From Nitrospirota bacterium (GTDB taxonomy: Bacteria; Nitrospirota; Thermodesulfovibrionia; Thermodesulfovibrionales; Dissulfurispiraceae): 47,752 bases of DNA. Location: positions 1-47,752 of the forward strand of contig JAJZPZ010000009.1 of the NCBI GenBank assembly GCA_021847795.1, in the 5' to 3' direction. The notes beneath the pieces were generated by a model. That model had not been told where the DNA came from and ran no database searches. It saw only the letters and a program-made list of their open reading frames with translations. This document shows positions 31,108 to 40,232 of this stretch, piece by piece; position 1 is the stretch's first letter, and every line of letters begins with the position of its first letter. Made by a program: the position numbers and the translations under genes.

Positions 31108-31749
31108 GAATTTCTCCTTGTTTATTCTCCCCAGGATGGTTTCTCCTGCCTTTACCTTGTCGCCTAATTTTACCTTAATTTCCGTTTTGGGTGGGAGAAA
31201 AATGTCGAGCCGCGAACTGAACTTTATCATGCCGTAGCGCTCCCCTTTTTTCAGGGAATCTCCGGGTCTTACCCTGCAGACTGCGCGCCGGGCAATGGCC
31301 CCGGCCACCTGCCGCACCAGCACTTTATAAAAAGCGCCCTTCAGGAGCATGGCGATGTTCTCATTCATCAGTGACGCCTCGGGTTTGAAGGCGGAAAGGA
31401 ACTTCCCGGGCGTATGGACTACGGCTTCTACTGTCCCGTCGCAGGGGGCCCTGTTGACATGGACGTTCAGGGGCGACATGAAAATGCTGATCTCAACGGC
31501 ATTGCCCTGCAGATATTTCTCCTCAAGGACCTGCTGTATCTGGATGACCCGGCCGTCTGCAGGAGACACGAAGATATCGTCCTCTGCAGGAGTCGCTCTT
31601 TCCGGGTCCCTGAAAAAATAGAACATGAAGAGGAGCAGGATGAAAGGGACAACTGCAGGCGCTGCAGATCCGATAAAGTAAGCGACTGCAGTGAGCGCCG
31701 CAAAAAAAACGATGAAGGGATACCCTTCGGGTGCAAATTTCATTTTCAT
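31105..31749 (-). CDS. psd: Phosphatidylserine decarboxylase proenzyme (short type)
   Basis: FFRDPER, VSPADGRV, MSPLNVHVNRAP, GMIKFSSRLD (GSS-type cleavage region reads FSS). Confidence 0.92.
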   Translation of the reverse strand: MKMKFAPEGYPFIVFFAALTAVAYFIGSAAPAVVPFILLLFMFYFFRDPERATPAEDDIFVSPADGRVIQIQQVLEEKYLQGNAVEISIFMSPLNVHVNRAPCDGTVEAVVHTPGKFLSAFKPEASLMNENIAMLLKGAFYKVLVRQVAGAIARRAVCRVRPGDSLKKGERYGMIKFSSRLDIFLPPKTEIKVKLGDKVKAGETILGRINKEKF

Positions 31750-31761
31750 AAATTATATACC

Positions 31762-31937
31762 ATCAGTGACAAGTAACCTCTTTAGTAACGAGTAACATCA
31801 ACAACAGTAACGAGTAACAAGTAAAGGATCTGAAGACAGTGACAAGTGACGAGTCTGAAGGCAGTGACGAGTTTTTAGAGTCTTTAGTCTTTAACTTGTT
31901 ACTTGTTACTTGTGACTGTCTTTAGAGTTACTGTTGT
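31762..31937. repeat. A-type heptad hairpin repeat (A2)
   Basis: CAGTGACAAGTAACCTCTTTAGTAACGAGTAAC...GTTACTTGTTACTTGTGACTGTC; reverse complement near-identical to A3. Confidence 0.82.
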
Positions 31938-32957
<1,020 letters not shown>

Positions 32958-33044
32958 TTACCTCCTGCATTTTTAACTTTCCCAAAGGGTTAATCCTACT
33001 ATATTACATGTTTTCCAAAATATTTTCTCCCTGAGAGCGCTGGG

Positions 33045-33118
33045 GACAGTCCCCATTCTACGACTTCGCTGCGCTTCGTCCGTGCTTAAGGCACCTACGG
33101 TTGGTAAATTGGGACAGT
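33045..33118. repeat. GGGGACAGTCCCC palindrome pair (REP-like)
   Basis: CTGGGGACAGTCCCCA and TTGGGACAGTCCCTT. Confidence 0.55.
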
Positions 33119-33142
33119 CCCTTCAGGGATAGGGATTATGAA

Positions 33143-33308
33143 CAGGGCTGGCAGGTGTGACGAAGGGCCGTTCAGAGCGATACCTTGTGCCGAACCCTCC
33201 CGCCGTATAAAGGCAATTTCAGCACCACCTGTCCACGAGACAGAAAAACAGGCACTATGGTGATTTTATCGCATTATGAACGGCCCTTCGTCACACCTGC
33301 CATCCCTG
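33143..33308. other. Long-stem element E1 (candidate structured RNA/DNA element)
   Basis: 32-bp arms, 31/32 complementary (33143-33174 with 33277-33308); core GCGATACCTT...TTTTATCGCATT shared with E2. Confidence 0.8.
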
Positions 33309-33367
33309 CCTACGAATGATGTGCTGTCGCATTGTCAATTTTTCGCGCGAGGCTATACAATGATGTG

Positions 33368-33800
33368 ATGGAAAATTTATGGGTCCTGCCGGCCCCTTGT
33401 CTCTGCTTTTGCGCTTGCGACCAGCGATGCCCTCACAAAACGGGCCTTATCTGTCCATAACGTATACCTCATTGCGTGGCTGAGGCTGCTGTTCTCGCTT
33501 CCCCTTCTTCTGGCGTGCCTCCTGTTTGTTCCCGTTCCCCGTCTTGATTCCCACTTTTACAGGACAGTGCTGGTTGCGCTGCCCCTTGAGGTCATCGCGA
33601 TCATCCTATATACGAAGGCCTTAAAGATCTCTCCCCTGAGCCTTACAAACGTTGCATACATGATCTCGGTGAAAAGGCTGAGCCTGCTGATCGGGGTCTT
33701 TTACGGCCATGTGCTTTTCAGGGAAAGCGGAATACGGGAGCGCCTGCTGGGAACGGCACTGATGCTCACGGGTTTTGTCCTGATCGTGTTGTTTCACTGA
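33368..33800 (+). pseudogene. EamA/DMT-family transporter remnant (frameshift plus internal deletion)
   Basis: MENLWVLPA(frameshift)PLVSAFALATSDALTKRALSVHNVYLIAWLRLLFSLPLLLACLL...ILYTKALKISPLSLT joined to NVAYMISVKRLSLLIGVFYGHVLFRESGIRERLLGTALMLTGFVLI. Confidence 0.7.
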
Positions 33801-34723
33801 TCTTTCATCATCTCTTCAAGTGTGATCCTTACCGATTCTCCGAGCGCCGCTAAGTCATAGCCGCCCTCGAGGGAAAAAACAAAAGGTATTTGGGGGTCCC
33901 GGGGAGATGAAAGTATTCCCGATACTATGGAGCGTATCCCTTCATTCGTGACCCGGATATCCGACAGCGGATCAGCGGCATGGATGTCGTAGCCTGCCGA
34001 GACAAGAACGATGTCGGGGCCGAACTCCCTTATGAGCCCGGGGAGGATATCCTGGTAGGCTTGTGCATATTCCCTGTCTCCCGAGCCCGGCTTCATGGGA
34101 ACATTGTACGTATATCCCTCACCTCTGCCTTTCCCCTTTTCAAGACTGTTGCCTGTGCCGGGGTAGTGGGGGTACTGATGGGTGCTGAAGTAAAAAACCG
34201 TGTTATCCTCCTCAAAGGTGTGCTGCGTGCCGTTTCCGTGATGCACATCGAAATCGGCAATGAACACTTTCCTGTACCCGATCTTCTGCGCATACCGCGC
34301 TCCGATCGCGACGTTATTGAAGATGCAGAAACCCATTGCCCGGTCTGCCTCGGCATGATGCCCAGGGGGCCTTACCGCGCAAAAGGCATTCCGGATCTCG
34401 CCGGACCTGCATTTTTCTACAGCTTCGATCACGGCCCCGGCAGCATATAAGGCAGCTTCCAGGCTGTCTTTGGACGCATAGGTATCGGGATCGAGGTAGC
34501 CTGCTCCAAAGGCCCTGATCATCCCGATGTATGCATCGGTGTGGACGAGGGCGATGTCTCCGAAGCTTGCTTCCCGGGGCTTTATATGCATAAGCTCTGA
34601 CCACAGACCAGAGGTTTCAAGGCTGTTCAGGATGGCGGTCAGCCGTTCCTTTGTTTCAGGGTGCCACCGGGGTGTCTCATGTCTCAGGAAAATATCATCA
34701 TAGAGGAATCCCGTCTTTTTCAT
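33794..34723 (-). CDS. Histone deacetylase family protein (acetoin utilization/HDAC-like)
   Basis: RPPGHHAEADRAMGFCIFNNVAIGARYAQ, DFDVHHGNGTQHTFE, VSAGYDIHAADPL. Confidence 0.93.
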   Translation of the reverse strand: MKKTGFLYDDIFLRHETPRWHPETKERLTAILNSLETSGLWSELMHIKPREASFGDIALVHTDAYIGMIRAFGAGYLDPDTYASKDSLEAALYAAGAVIEAVEKCRSGEIRNAFCAVRPPGHHAEADRAMGFCIFNNVAIGARYAQKIGYRKVFIADFDVHHGNGTQHTFEEDNTVFYFSTHQYPHYPGTGNSLEKGKGRGEGYTYNVPMKPGSGDREYAQAYQDILPGLIREFGPDIVLVSAGYDIHAADPLSDIRVTNEGIRSIVSGILSSPRDPQIPFVFSLEGGYDLAALGESVRITLEEMMKDQ

Positions 34724-34765
34724 GAATAATTATACCCCGGAATAGGCATGAATAACAGATGCTGG

Positions 34766-34797
34766 TATAATTAAAATAGGCAAGTTCCGTTACGGAA
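34766..34797 (+). promoter_or_regulatory. Possible -10 element and palindromic operator upstream of PDO-TrxR gene
   Basis: TATAAT at 34766-34771; perfect palindrome TTCCGT-T-ACGGAA at 34785-34797. Confidence 0.35.
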
Positions 34798-34845
34798 AAA
34801 AGTGGAAGGCTTGCACCTTTATATTTGCATGGGAACGGAATAATT

Positions 34846-36459
34846 ATGGAAGACAAGCTGGATAAAATACTACCTCAAGAAGCACGGAAGGTTTTGCGTG
34901 AGACCTTTAAAGGCCTTGTCGGCAAAGTGCCCGTCGAGGTATTCACAGGTAAGGCCGGCAACCAGTATACCGAGGTTACCACAGGCCTGATCAGGGTTTT
35001 CTCGGAACTCAACGACAAGATCGAGCCGAAGTTCCATTCCCTGGACAGCGGCAAGGCAAAGGAGAGGGGAGTTGCAAAGTCCCCAACTGTCCTGATAAGC
35101 CCGGATAAATACAATATCCGCTATGTCGGCGCCCCCCTGGGCGAGGAAACACGCACCCTGATCATGGCCATACTGATCGCCTCGAGCGAAGGTACGATCC
35201 TCTCCGACCAGGCATTGAAGAGGCTTTTTGAGCTGAAAGAGCCGAGGCACATCCAGGTGTTCGTGACCCCCGCCTGCCCATATTGTCCCCAGCAGGCCAT
35301 GAACGCCATATCAGCCGCCATAGCCCTGCCGAAGCTGGTGACAGCTGAAATAGTGGAGATGTACGAGAACAGGGAATATATCGATAAGCACCATATCGTA
35401 ACTGTTCCGTTTACGGTAATAAACGGGGTCCCGATCGGCACCGGGGTCAAGCCTGCGGAACTGTTTATCGAGGAAGTGATCACCCTTGCTCCTGCGGACA
35501 GGCTGTCTGTTTCGGTTTCCGGGGACATTGTTGACGTGGACCTTGTCATTGTCGGCGGAGGCCCTGCCGGACTCACTGCCGGCCTCTATGCCGGGAGGAG
35601 CGGGCTGAAGAGCGTAGTCCTGGAGAAGGCGACTGTGGGCGGACAGGTGCTCATAACCCCTGTTGTGGAGAACTATCCCGGCTTCAGCCAGATAGGCGGC
35701 AGGGCCCTTGTCGATGTAATGTACCAGCAGGCCCTGCAGTATACGCAGATCTTCGAAGGTGAGGATGTGGTCGATATCCACAAGGACAACGATATCTTTG
35801 AGCTGAAGACAACCAGGAGGACATACAAAGCCAAGGGAATCATTATAGGGACAGGCGCGGAACACAGGGAACTGAAAGTGACCGGGGAAAGGACCTTTTA
35901 TGGAAAAGGCGTCAGCTACTGCGCCACCTGTGACGGTTACTTTTTTAAAGACGGAAGAAAAGTCATCGTCATCGGCGGCGGCAACTCAGCGGCCACGGAC
36001 ACTCTTTACCTGCACAGCATAGGCGCCGATGTTGCGCTGGTCCACAGAAGAGGCGCCCTGAGGGCGGAAGAGGCGTTGCAAAGGAGCTTGCGGGAGAGAA
36101 ATATCCCGGTGTACCTGGACAGTGTTGTGAAAGAGATAAACGGCAAAGATGCCGTAAGCAGTGTGAAACTCCAGAACCTCAGGGACAATACGGTAAAAGA
36201 ACTCCCTGTTGAGGGCGTGTTTATCGCTATAGGGTATACGCCGAGCAATGACATTGCAAAAATGCTGGGTCTTGCCCTGGACAAGGGAGGGTACATCAAA
36301 GTGGACGGCAGGCAGCGGACATCCATGGGCATGGTGTATGCTGCCGGGGATGTGACAGGAGGGGTCAAGCAGATAGCAACAGCTGTAGGGCAGGGCTCCA
36401 TAGCGGCGATCACCGCCTTTGAGGAACTGGCAACCCCATACTGGAAGGAAAAAGTATAG
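34846..36459 (+). CDS. Protein disulfide oxidoreductase (glutaredoxin-like, CPYC)-thioredoxin reductase fusion, AhpF-like
   Basis: VFVTPACPYCPQQAMNA; VIVGGGPAGLTAGLYAGR; SYCATCDGYFF; VIGGGNSAATDTLYL; ATG 34846 is the likely start. Confidence 0.9.
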   Translation: MEDKLDKILPQEARKVLRETFKGLVGKVPVEVFTGKAGNQYTEVTTGLIRVFSELNDKIEPKFHSLDSGKAKERGVAKSPTVLISPDKYNIRYVGAPLGEETRTLIMAILIASSEGTILSDQALKRLFELKEPRHIQVFVTPACPYCPQQAMNAISAAIALPKLVTAEIVEMYENREYIDKHHIVTVPFTVINGVPIGTGVKPAELFIEEVITLAPADRLSVSVSGDIVDVDLVIVGGGPAGLTAGLYAGRSGLKSVVLEKATVGGQVLITPVVENYPGFSQIGGRALVDVMYQQALQYTQIFEGEDVVDIHKDNDIFELKTTRRTYKAKGIIIGTGAEHRELKVTGERTFYGKGVSYCATCDGYFFKDGRKVIVIGGGNSAATDTLYLHSIGADVALVHRRGALRAEEALQRSLRERNIPVYLDSVVKEINGKDAVSSVKLQNLRDNTVKELPVEGVFIAIGYTPSNDIAKMLGLALDKGGYIKVDGRQRTSMGMVYAAGDVTGGVKQIATAVGQGSIAAITAFEELATPYWKEKV

Positions 36460-36494
36460 CTTCCTGGCAGCGGGTCAGTCTGCCGAAAAGCCTA

Positions 36495-36665
36495 AAGGCA
36501 GTAACAAGTAACTCTAAAGACAGTGACAAGTCACAAGTAACAAGTAACAAGTTAAAGACTAAAGACTCTAAAAACTCGTCACTGCCTTCAGACTCGTCAC
36601 TTGTCACTGTCTTCGGATCCTTTACTTGTTACTTGTCACTAAAGAGGTTACTTGTTACTGCCTTC
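36495..36665. repeat. A-type heptad hairpin repeat (A3)
   Basis: GCAGTAACAAGTAACTCTAAAGACAGTGACAAG...CTTGTCACTGTCTTCGGATCCTTTACTTGTTACTTGTCACTAAAGAGGTTACTTGTTACTGCC. Confidence 0.82.
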
Positions 36666-36716
36666 AGCAGCCATAATCTTATATAATAAAGGCGTGCATA
36701 AACACAGGAGGTTAGG

Positions 36717-36944
36717 ATGGTCGATAAAACAAAGGTCGAAGAGGTATTAAACAGGATAAGGCCTGCCCTTCAGAGGGACAGGGGAGATGTTGAGCTGGTT
36801 GAAGTTACTGCCGATAACGTGGTCAAGGTCAGGCTGAGAGGGGCATGCGGCTCCTGCCCCATGTCCATGATGACCCTGAAGGGCGGCATTGAGGCAGAGA
36901 TGAAACGGAGCATCCCTGAAGTGAAAGCTGTGGAAGCCGTTTAG
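36717..36944 (+). CDS. NifU C-terminal (Nfu) domain protein, copy 1
   Basis: VEEVLNRIRPALQRDRGDVELVEV...RLRGACGSCPMSMMTLKGGIE (CxxC). Confidence 0.92.
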   Translation: MVDKTKVEEVLNRIRPALQRDRGDVELVEVTADNVVKVRLRGACGSCPMSMMTLKGGIEAEMKRSIPEVKAVEAV

Positions 36945-36967
36945 GGGGCTATCCCTTTTGTTTCAAG

Positions 36968-37008
36968 CAGGGCAAACCAGCGTGCGCGGATAGCGCTTGG
37001 TTGCCCTG
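36968..37008. terminator. Bidirectional hairpin between convergent nifU-like and cupin genes
   Basis: CAGGGCAAACCAGCG ... CGCTTGGTTGCCCTG. Confidence 0.6.
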
Positions 37009-37353
37009 TCAGGACCGTATCATCACCAGCAGCATCTTGAACTTCTTCAGGGCCTTTAACGCATGTGGCTGGTTTGCGGGCATTATGATCATCTCCCCGG
37101 CCTTCAGCGCATGGGGCTCATGTGAAATGGTGATCTCCGCTTCGCCGTCAACAATATATGCGAGCGCATCGAACGGGGCGGTATGTTCGCTCAGGCCCTG
37201 CTCCTCGTCGAAGGCAAAGAGGGTCACAGTCCCCGTGCTCTTTTTGATGATTTCCCTGCTCACCACGGACTGCTCCTGGTAGTTGATCAGGCCGGGCAGT
37301 TCAATGACCTGTGAATCTGCGACCCCGGGTTTTTTCCCTGCTTCAATTTTCAT
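37009..37353 (-). CDS. Small cupin-domain protein
   Basis: AFDALAYIVDGEAEITISHEPHALKAGEMIIMPANQPHALKA. Confidence 0.88.
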   Translation of the reverse strand: MKIEAGKKPGVADSQVIELPGLINYQEQSVVSREIIKKSTGTVTLFAFDEEQGLSEHTAPFDALAYIVDGEAEITISHEPHALKAGEMIIMPANQPHALKALKKFKMLLVMIRS

Positions 37354-37460
37354 TGTCGTCCTCCTTCCTGCATTAGGCTGGAGCTATTGCCTGTCGCCTA
37401 TAGCTAATCCTATCCGATTCCCCTTCGGAAATCAACCACTCCCGCATACTTTAACTTACA

Positions 37461-37659
37461 GTTGCATAAAGCTCCTCAAAGCGGAAGGGGAGGGATGAAC
37501 CAAAAGCTTTACGGCGATACCTTTGAAGATTTTCATACCACCCCACCGAAATCATAAGCCGGAAGGCACTTCACGTGAACCTGTGCAATTCCCGATGAAT
37601 ACGGTTTTTTATCGCATTGTAAAGGTTTTGGGGCATTCCTCCCCTTCCGGTTATGCAAC
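37461..37659. other. Long-stem element E2 (candidate structured RNA/DNA element)
   Basis: GTTGCATAA/TTATGCAAC outer pair; CGGAAGGGGAGGGATGAACCAAAAGCTTTAC (37482-37512) pairs with GTAAAGGTTTTGGGGCATTCCTCCCCTTCCG (37619-37649); core GCGATACCTT...TTTTTATCGCATT. Confidence 0.78.
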
Positions 37660-37762
37660 GTTAAGGTTTACTCTTGATAAAAAGTTCACCTTTAGCTATC
37701 ATTTAAAGTAAAAAAACCGGCTGCCTGCCTTGAGGTCCCCGGGATTCGGACTGGAGGGTGCC

Positions 37763-37987
37763 ATGATAACCAGGGAGAGAGTAGAAGAGGTTTTGAATAA
37801 AATACGGGTCGGCCTCAAATCAGAGGGCGGTGACATTGAATTAATTGAAGTAAAAGACGATATAGTATATGTGAAGCTGAAAGGCGCATGCGGGACATGC
37901 CCTATGTCGACCCTGACCATGAAGAACTGGGTTGAAACAACAATGAAGAAGGAGATCCCGGAAGTCAAGGCTGTTCAGGCGGCATGA
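37763..37987 (+). CDS. NifU C-terminal (Nfu) domain protein, copy 2
   Basis: MITRERVEEVLNKIRVGLKSEGGDIELIEV...KLKGACGTCPMSTLTMKNWVE. Confidence 0.92.
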   Translation: MITRERVEEVLNKIRVGLKSEGGDIELIEVKDDIVYVKLKGACGTCPMSTLTMKNWVETTMKKEIPEVKAVQAA

Positions 37988-39408
37988 GGATAGGTACGGA
38001 ATACAGCAGTCGGAAAACAGTCGGAGCGGCTCTCAGCCCGATACGGACAAACTCCGCCACTCATAGGGAAGACCGGGAACAGAAGTCCGGAGTCAGGACC
38101 CCCGGGGTGTTTTCGTCTGCCCTCCGTCACATGGTTCCCGTCCTATATCTTCTGTCTTTTGTATTTCTGTTCCCCGCACCCGGCAGGGCCGACGGGCCTG
38201 TTGAAGTCAAGGGGCTCAGGTATTGGTCGACACCGGAATACACCAGGGTTGTTGTCGATCTTTCCGCTGCTGCGGATTTCACCAAAGGAAAGCTGTCCAA
38301 TCCTGCAAGGCTGTTTTTCGATCTCAGGAATTCAACCCTGACAAAAGAGTGCCCGAGGACCTTCTCGGTAAATGATAAACTGCTCAAATCCGTGCGGCTG
38401 GGGCAATTTAACGCCGACACCGTAAGGATTGTCTTTGACCTGGAAGTGTCGGACTACGATTTTAAGGTGTTCAACCTTGAAGACCCTGCCCGGCTTGTTA
38501 TTGATATACTTCCGAAAGGGGCCGCTGACGGCAAAAAGAAAGAGGCGGAGAGCACGGGAGCCAGGGAAACGGACATCAGAAAGCCTGATGCCGAAAAGCC
38601 GGATACAAGGACCGAGGCAGGGCTTCTCCGGAGAAAGATCGTCATTGATGCCGGACACGGCGGCCACGACCCCGGTGCAGTGGGTCCGACAGGCCTTAAC
38701 GAAAAAGATGTGGTGCTGGACATAGCGCTGAAGGTGCGGCAGATAATCCGGAGTGAATACCCGCAGTACAAGGTAATCCTTACACGGGACCGCGATGTGT
38801 TCATTCCCCTCCCGGAGAGGGCGAAGATAGCCAACAGCAATGATGCCGATTTCTTCCTGTCCATACATGCAAATGCGAGTCCCAACAGGCAGGCCCGCGG
38901 CATCGAAACATACTTTCTCAATTGGACTGATGATGAAGCGGCCCTGAGAGTTGCCGCGAGAGAGAATGCCATATCAGTCAAAGAGATGAGGAAGGCCAAG
39001 AGCGAAATGGACATCATCCTGGCCTCTCTTGACAGGGACAGGAAGCGGGATGATTCCCTGAGGCTTGCGGGATTTGTACAGAAGTCGATGATTTCCTCCA
39101 TGAAGCCGCAGTACCCCAGGGTGAATGATCTAGGCGTAAAATCCGCGTTGTTCTACGTGCTTGTGGGCGCAAAGATGTCTTCTGCGCTGGCTGAGGTGTC
39201 TTTTATCAGCAATCCTGATGAGGAAAAGCTGCTGTCCACTGATGCATACAGGGAAGAGATTGCAGAATCCCTTGTTTCCGGAATCAATGCCTATCTGGGC
39301 AACTCTTCCCGGCAGAGGACAGTCGCTGCCGCACACCAGCAGGAAATCAGTTATAATAGAGAAATGCCTAAGGCCGGGTCTGTTAAATATATCCGTAAAT
39401 TCAGGTAA
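37984..39408 (+). CDS. N-acetylmuramoyl-L-alanine amidase (Amidase_3) with N-terminal AMIN domain
   Basis: AMIN-like KGLRYWSTPEYTRVVVDLS; VIDAGHGGHDPGAVGPTGLNEKDVVLDIALKV; FLSIHANASPN; AEVSFISNPDEE. Confidence 0.93.
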   Translation: MRIGTEYSSRKTVGAALSPIRTNSATHREDREQKSGVRTPGVFSSALRHMVPVLYLLSFVFLFPAPGRADGPVEVKGLRYWSTPEYTRVVVDLSAAADFTKGKLSNPARLFFDLRNSTLTKECPRTFSVNDKLLKSVRLGQFNADTVRIVFDLEVSDYDFKVFNLEDPARLVIDILPKGAADGKKKEAESTGARETDIRKPDAEKPDTRTEAGLLRRKIVIDAGHGGHDPGAVGPTGLNEKDVVLDIALKVRQIIRSEYPQYKVILTRDRDVFIPLPERAKIANSNDADFFLSIHANASPNRQARGIETYFLNWTDDEAALRVAARENAISVKEMRKAKSEMDIILASLDRDRKRDDSLRLAGFVQKSMISSMKPQYPRVNDLGVKSALFYVLVGAKMSSALAEVSFISNPDEEKLLSTDAYREEIAESLVSGINAYLGNSSRQRTVAAAHQQEISYNREMPKAGSVKYIRKFR

Positions 39409-39412
39409 CTCA

Positions 39413-40036
39413 TTGCCTTCCGGGATCAATCTCTTCATATATGTGTGCTTCGCAGCGGGGGTCTTCGTTCTCAGGGACCTGACCTTTCATCTTATCGTAG
39501 CGGCCGTTGTCGTGATCGCCCTTTTCTTTATTCCCTTCAGAAAGGTCAGGGGCGGATTTTTGCCTATTATGCTCTTTCTGGGTTTTACGTTTTTCAGCAA
39601 TCTTTTTCACCAGTCGGGCAGGGTGCTCACTGTGCTGGGTCCTCTCACATTGACTAACGAGGGTCTGAGCCTCGCGGCAGTCAGGACGCTGCGGGTCTTT
39701 GACATGGTATTTGCCGCAAAGATCCTGACTGCAATGACGCCGCTGGAAGATATGATTGATTCCCTGCGGAGGATGTTGCGCCCCCTGGAGCGGGTCGGGG
39801 TGCCTGTTCATGATTTTTTCTCCGTCATGGTCCTTACCCTGAAGGCCTTTCCTGTTCTCAAGCAGAAGCTCCACGGAACGTACAGGGAAAGTGTGGGTGG
39901 AAAGGGGGCGGCGCCTTTCCACGAGAAGATGCGCCTGGCGGCATCTTTTCTGGTCCCCCTGTTTGTTGAAAGCATGAGGAACCCCGCGGTCTTTTTTGAG
40001 AAGGAAGAGCATATAAAAAATAAGCAATCACCATAA
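39413..40036 (+). CDS. EcfT/CbiQ-like energy-coupling factor transmembrane protein
   Basis: Multiple TM helices, ...LRRMLRPLERVGVPVHDFFSVMVLTLKAFPVLKQKL...SFLVPLFVESMR; TTG start after amidase stop (ORF caller extended upstream out of frame). Confidence 0.65.
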   Translation: MPSGINLFIYVCFAAGVFVLRDLTFHLIVAAVVVIALFFIPFRKVRGGFLPIMLFLGFTFFSNLFHQSGRVLTVLGPLTLTNEGLSLAAVRTLRVFDMVFAAKILTAMTPLEDMIDSLRRMLRPLERVGVPVHDFFSVMVLTLKAFPVLKQKLHGTYRESVGGKGAAPFHEKMRLAASFLVPLFVESMRNPAVFFEKEEHIKNKQSP

Positions 40037-40045
40037 AGGGGAACG

Positions 40046-40215
40046 GCAAATCCGAAATCCTAATTTCTAAATCCTAAACAAATCCCAATGACCAAAGTCC
40101 AAAACGGTTTTGAGCATTTGGATTTAGTATTTAGATATTGTTTGGAATTTCGTGCTTGGGATTTGGAGTTTGCCGTTTGTTCGGGATTTGGAAATTAGTG
40201 CTTCGGATTTGTCTT
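40046..40215. repeat. B-type heptad hairpin repeat (B4)
   Basis: AAATCCTAAACAAATCCCAATGACCAAAGTCCAAAACGGTTTTGAGCATTTGGATTTAGTATTTAGATATTGTTTGG; near-identical to reverse complement of B6. Confidence 0.82.
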
Positions 40216-40232
40216 TCAGCGGGAGGCAGAGC

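Noticed and set aside
33143-33308. E1 as a retron msr-msd or integron attC site
   Set aside because: No reverse transcriptase or integrase in the window, and no attC core (RYYYAAC/GTTRRRY) in the expected positions. Left as an unassigned element.
39161-39412. ORF caller's 5' extension of the EcfT-like gene inside the amidase gene
   Set aside because: Out of frame with clear amidase coding sequence; translation MWAQRCLLRWLRCLLSAILMRK is a shadow of the amidase.
40152-40232. N-terminal extension MLGIWSLPFVRDLEISASDLSFSGRQS of the D-aminoacylase ORF
   Set aside because: Encoded by the B4 repeat; ATG at 40233 has a strong GGGAGG ribosome-binding site and matches the usual amidohydrolase N-terminus.
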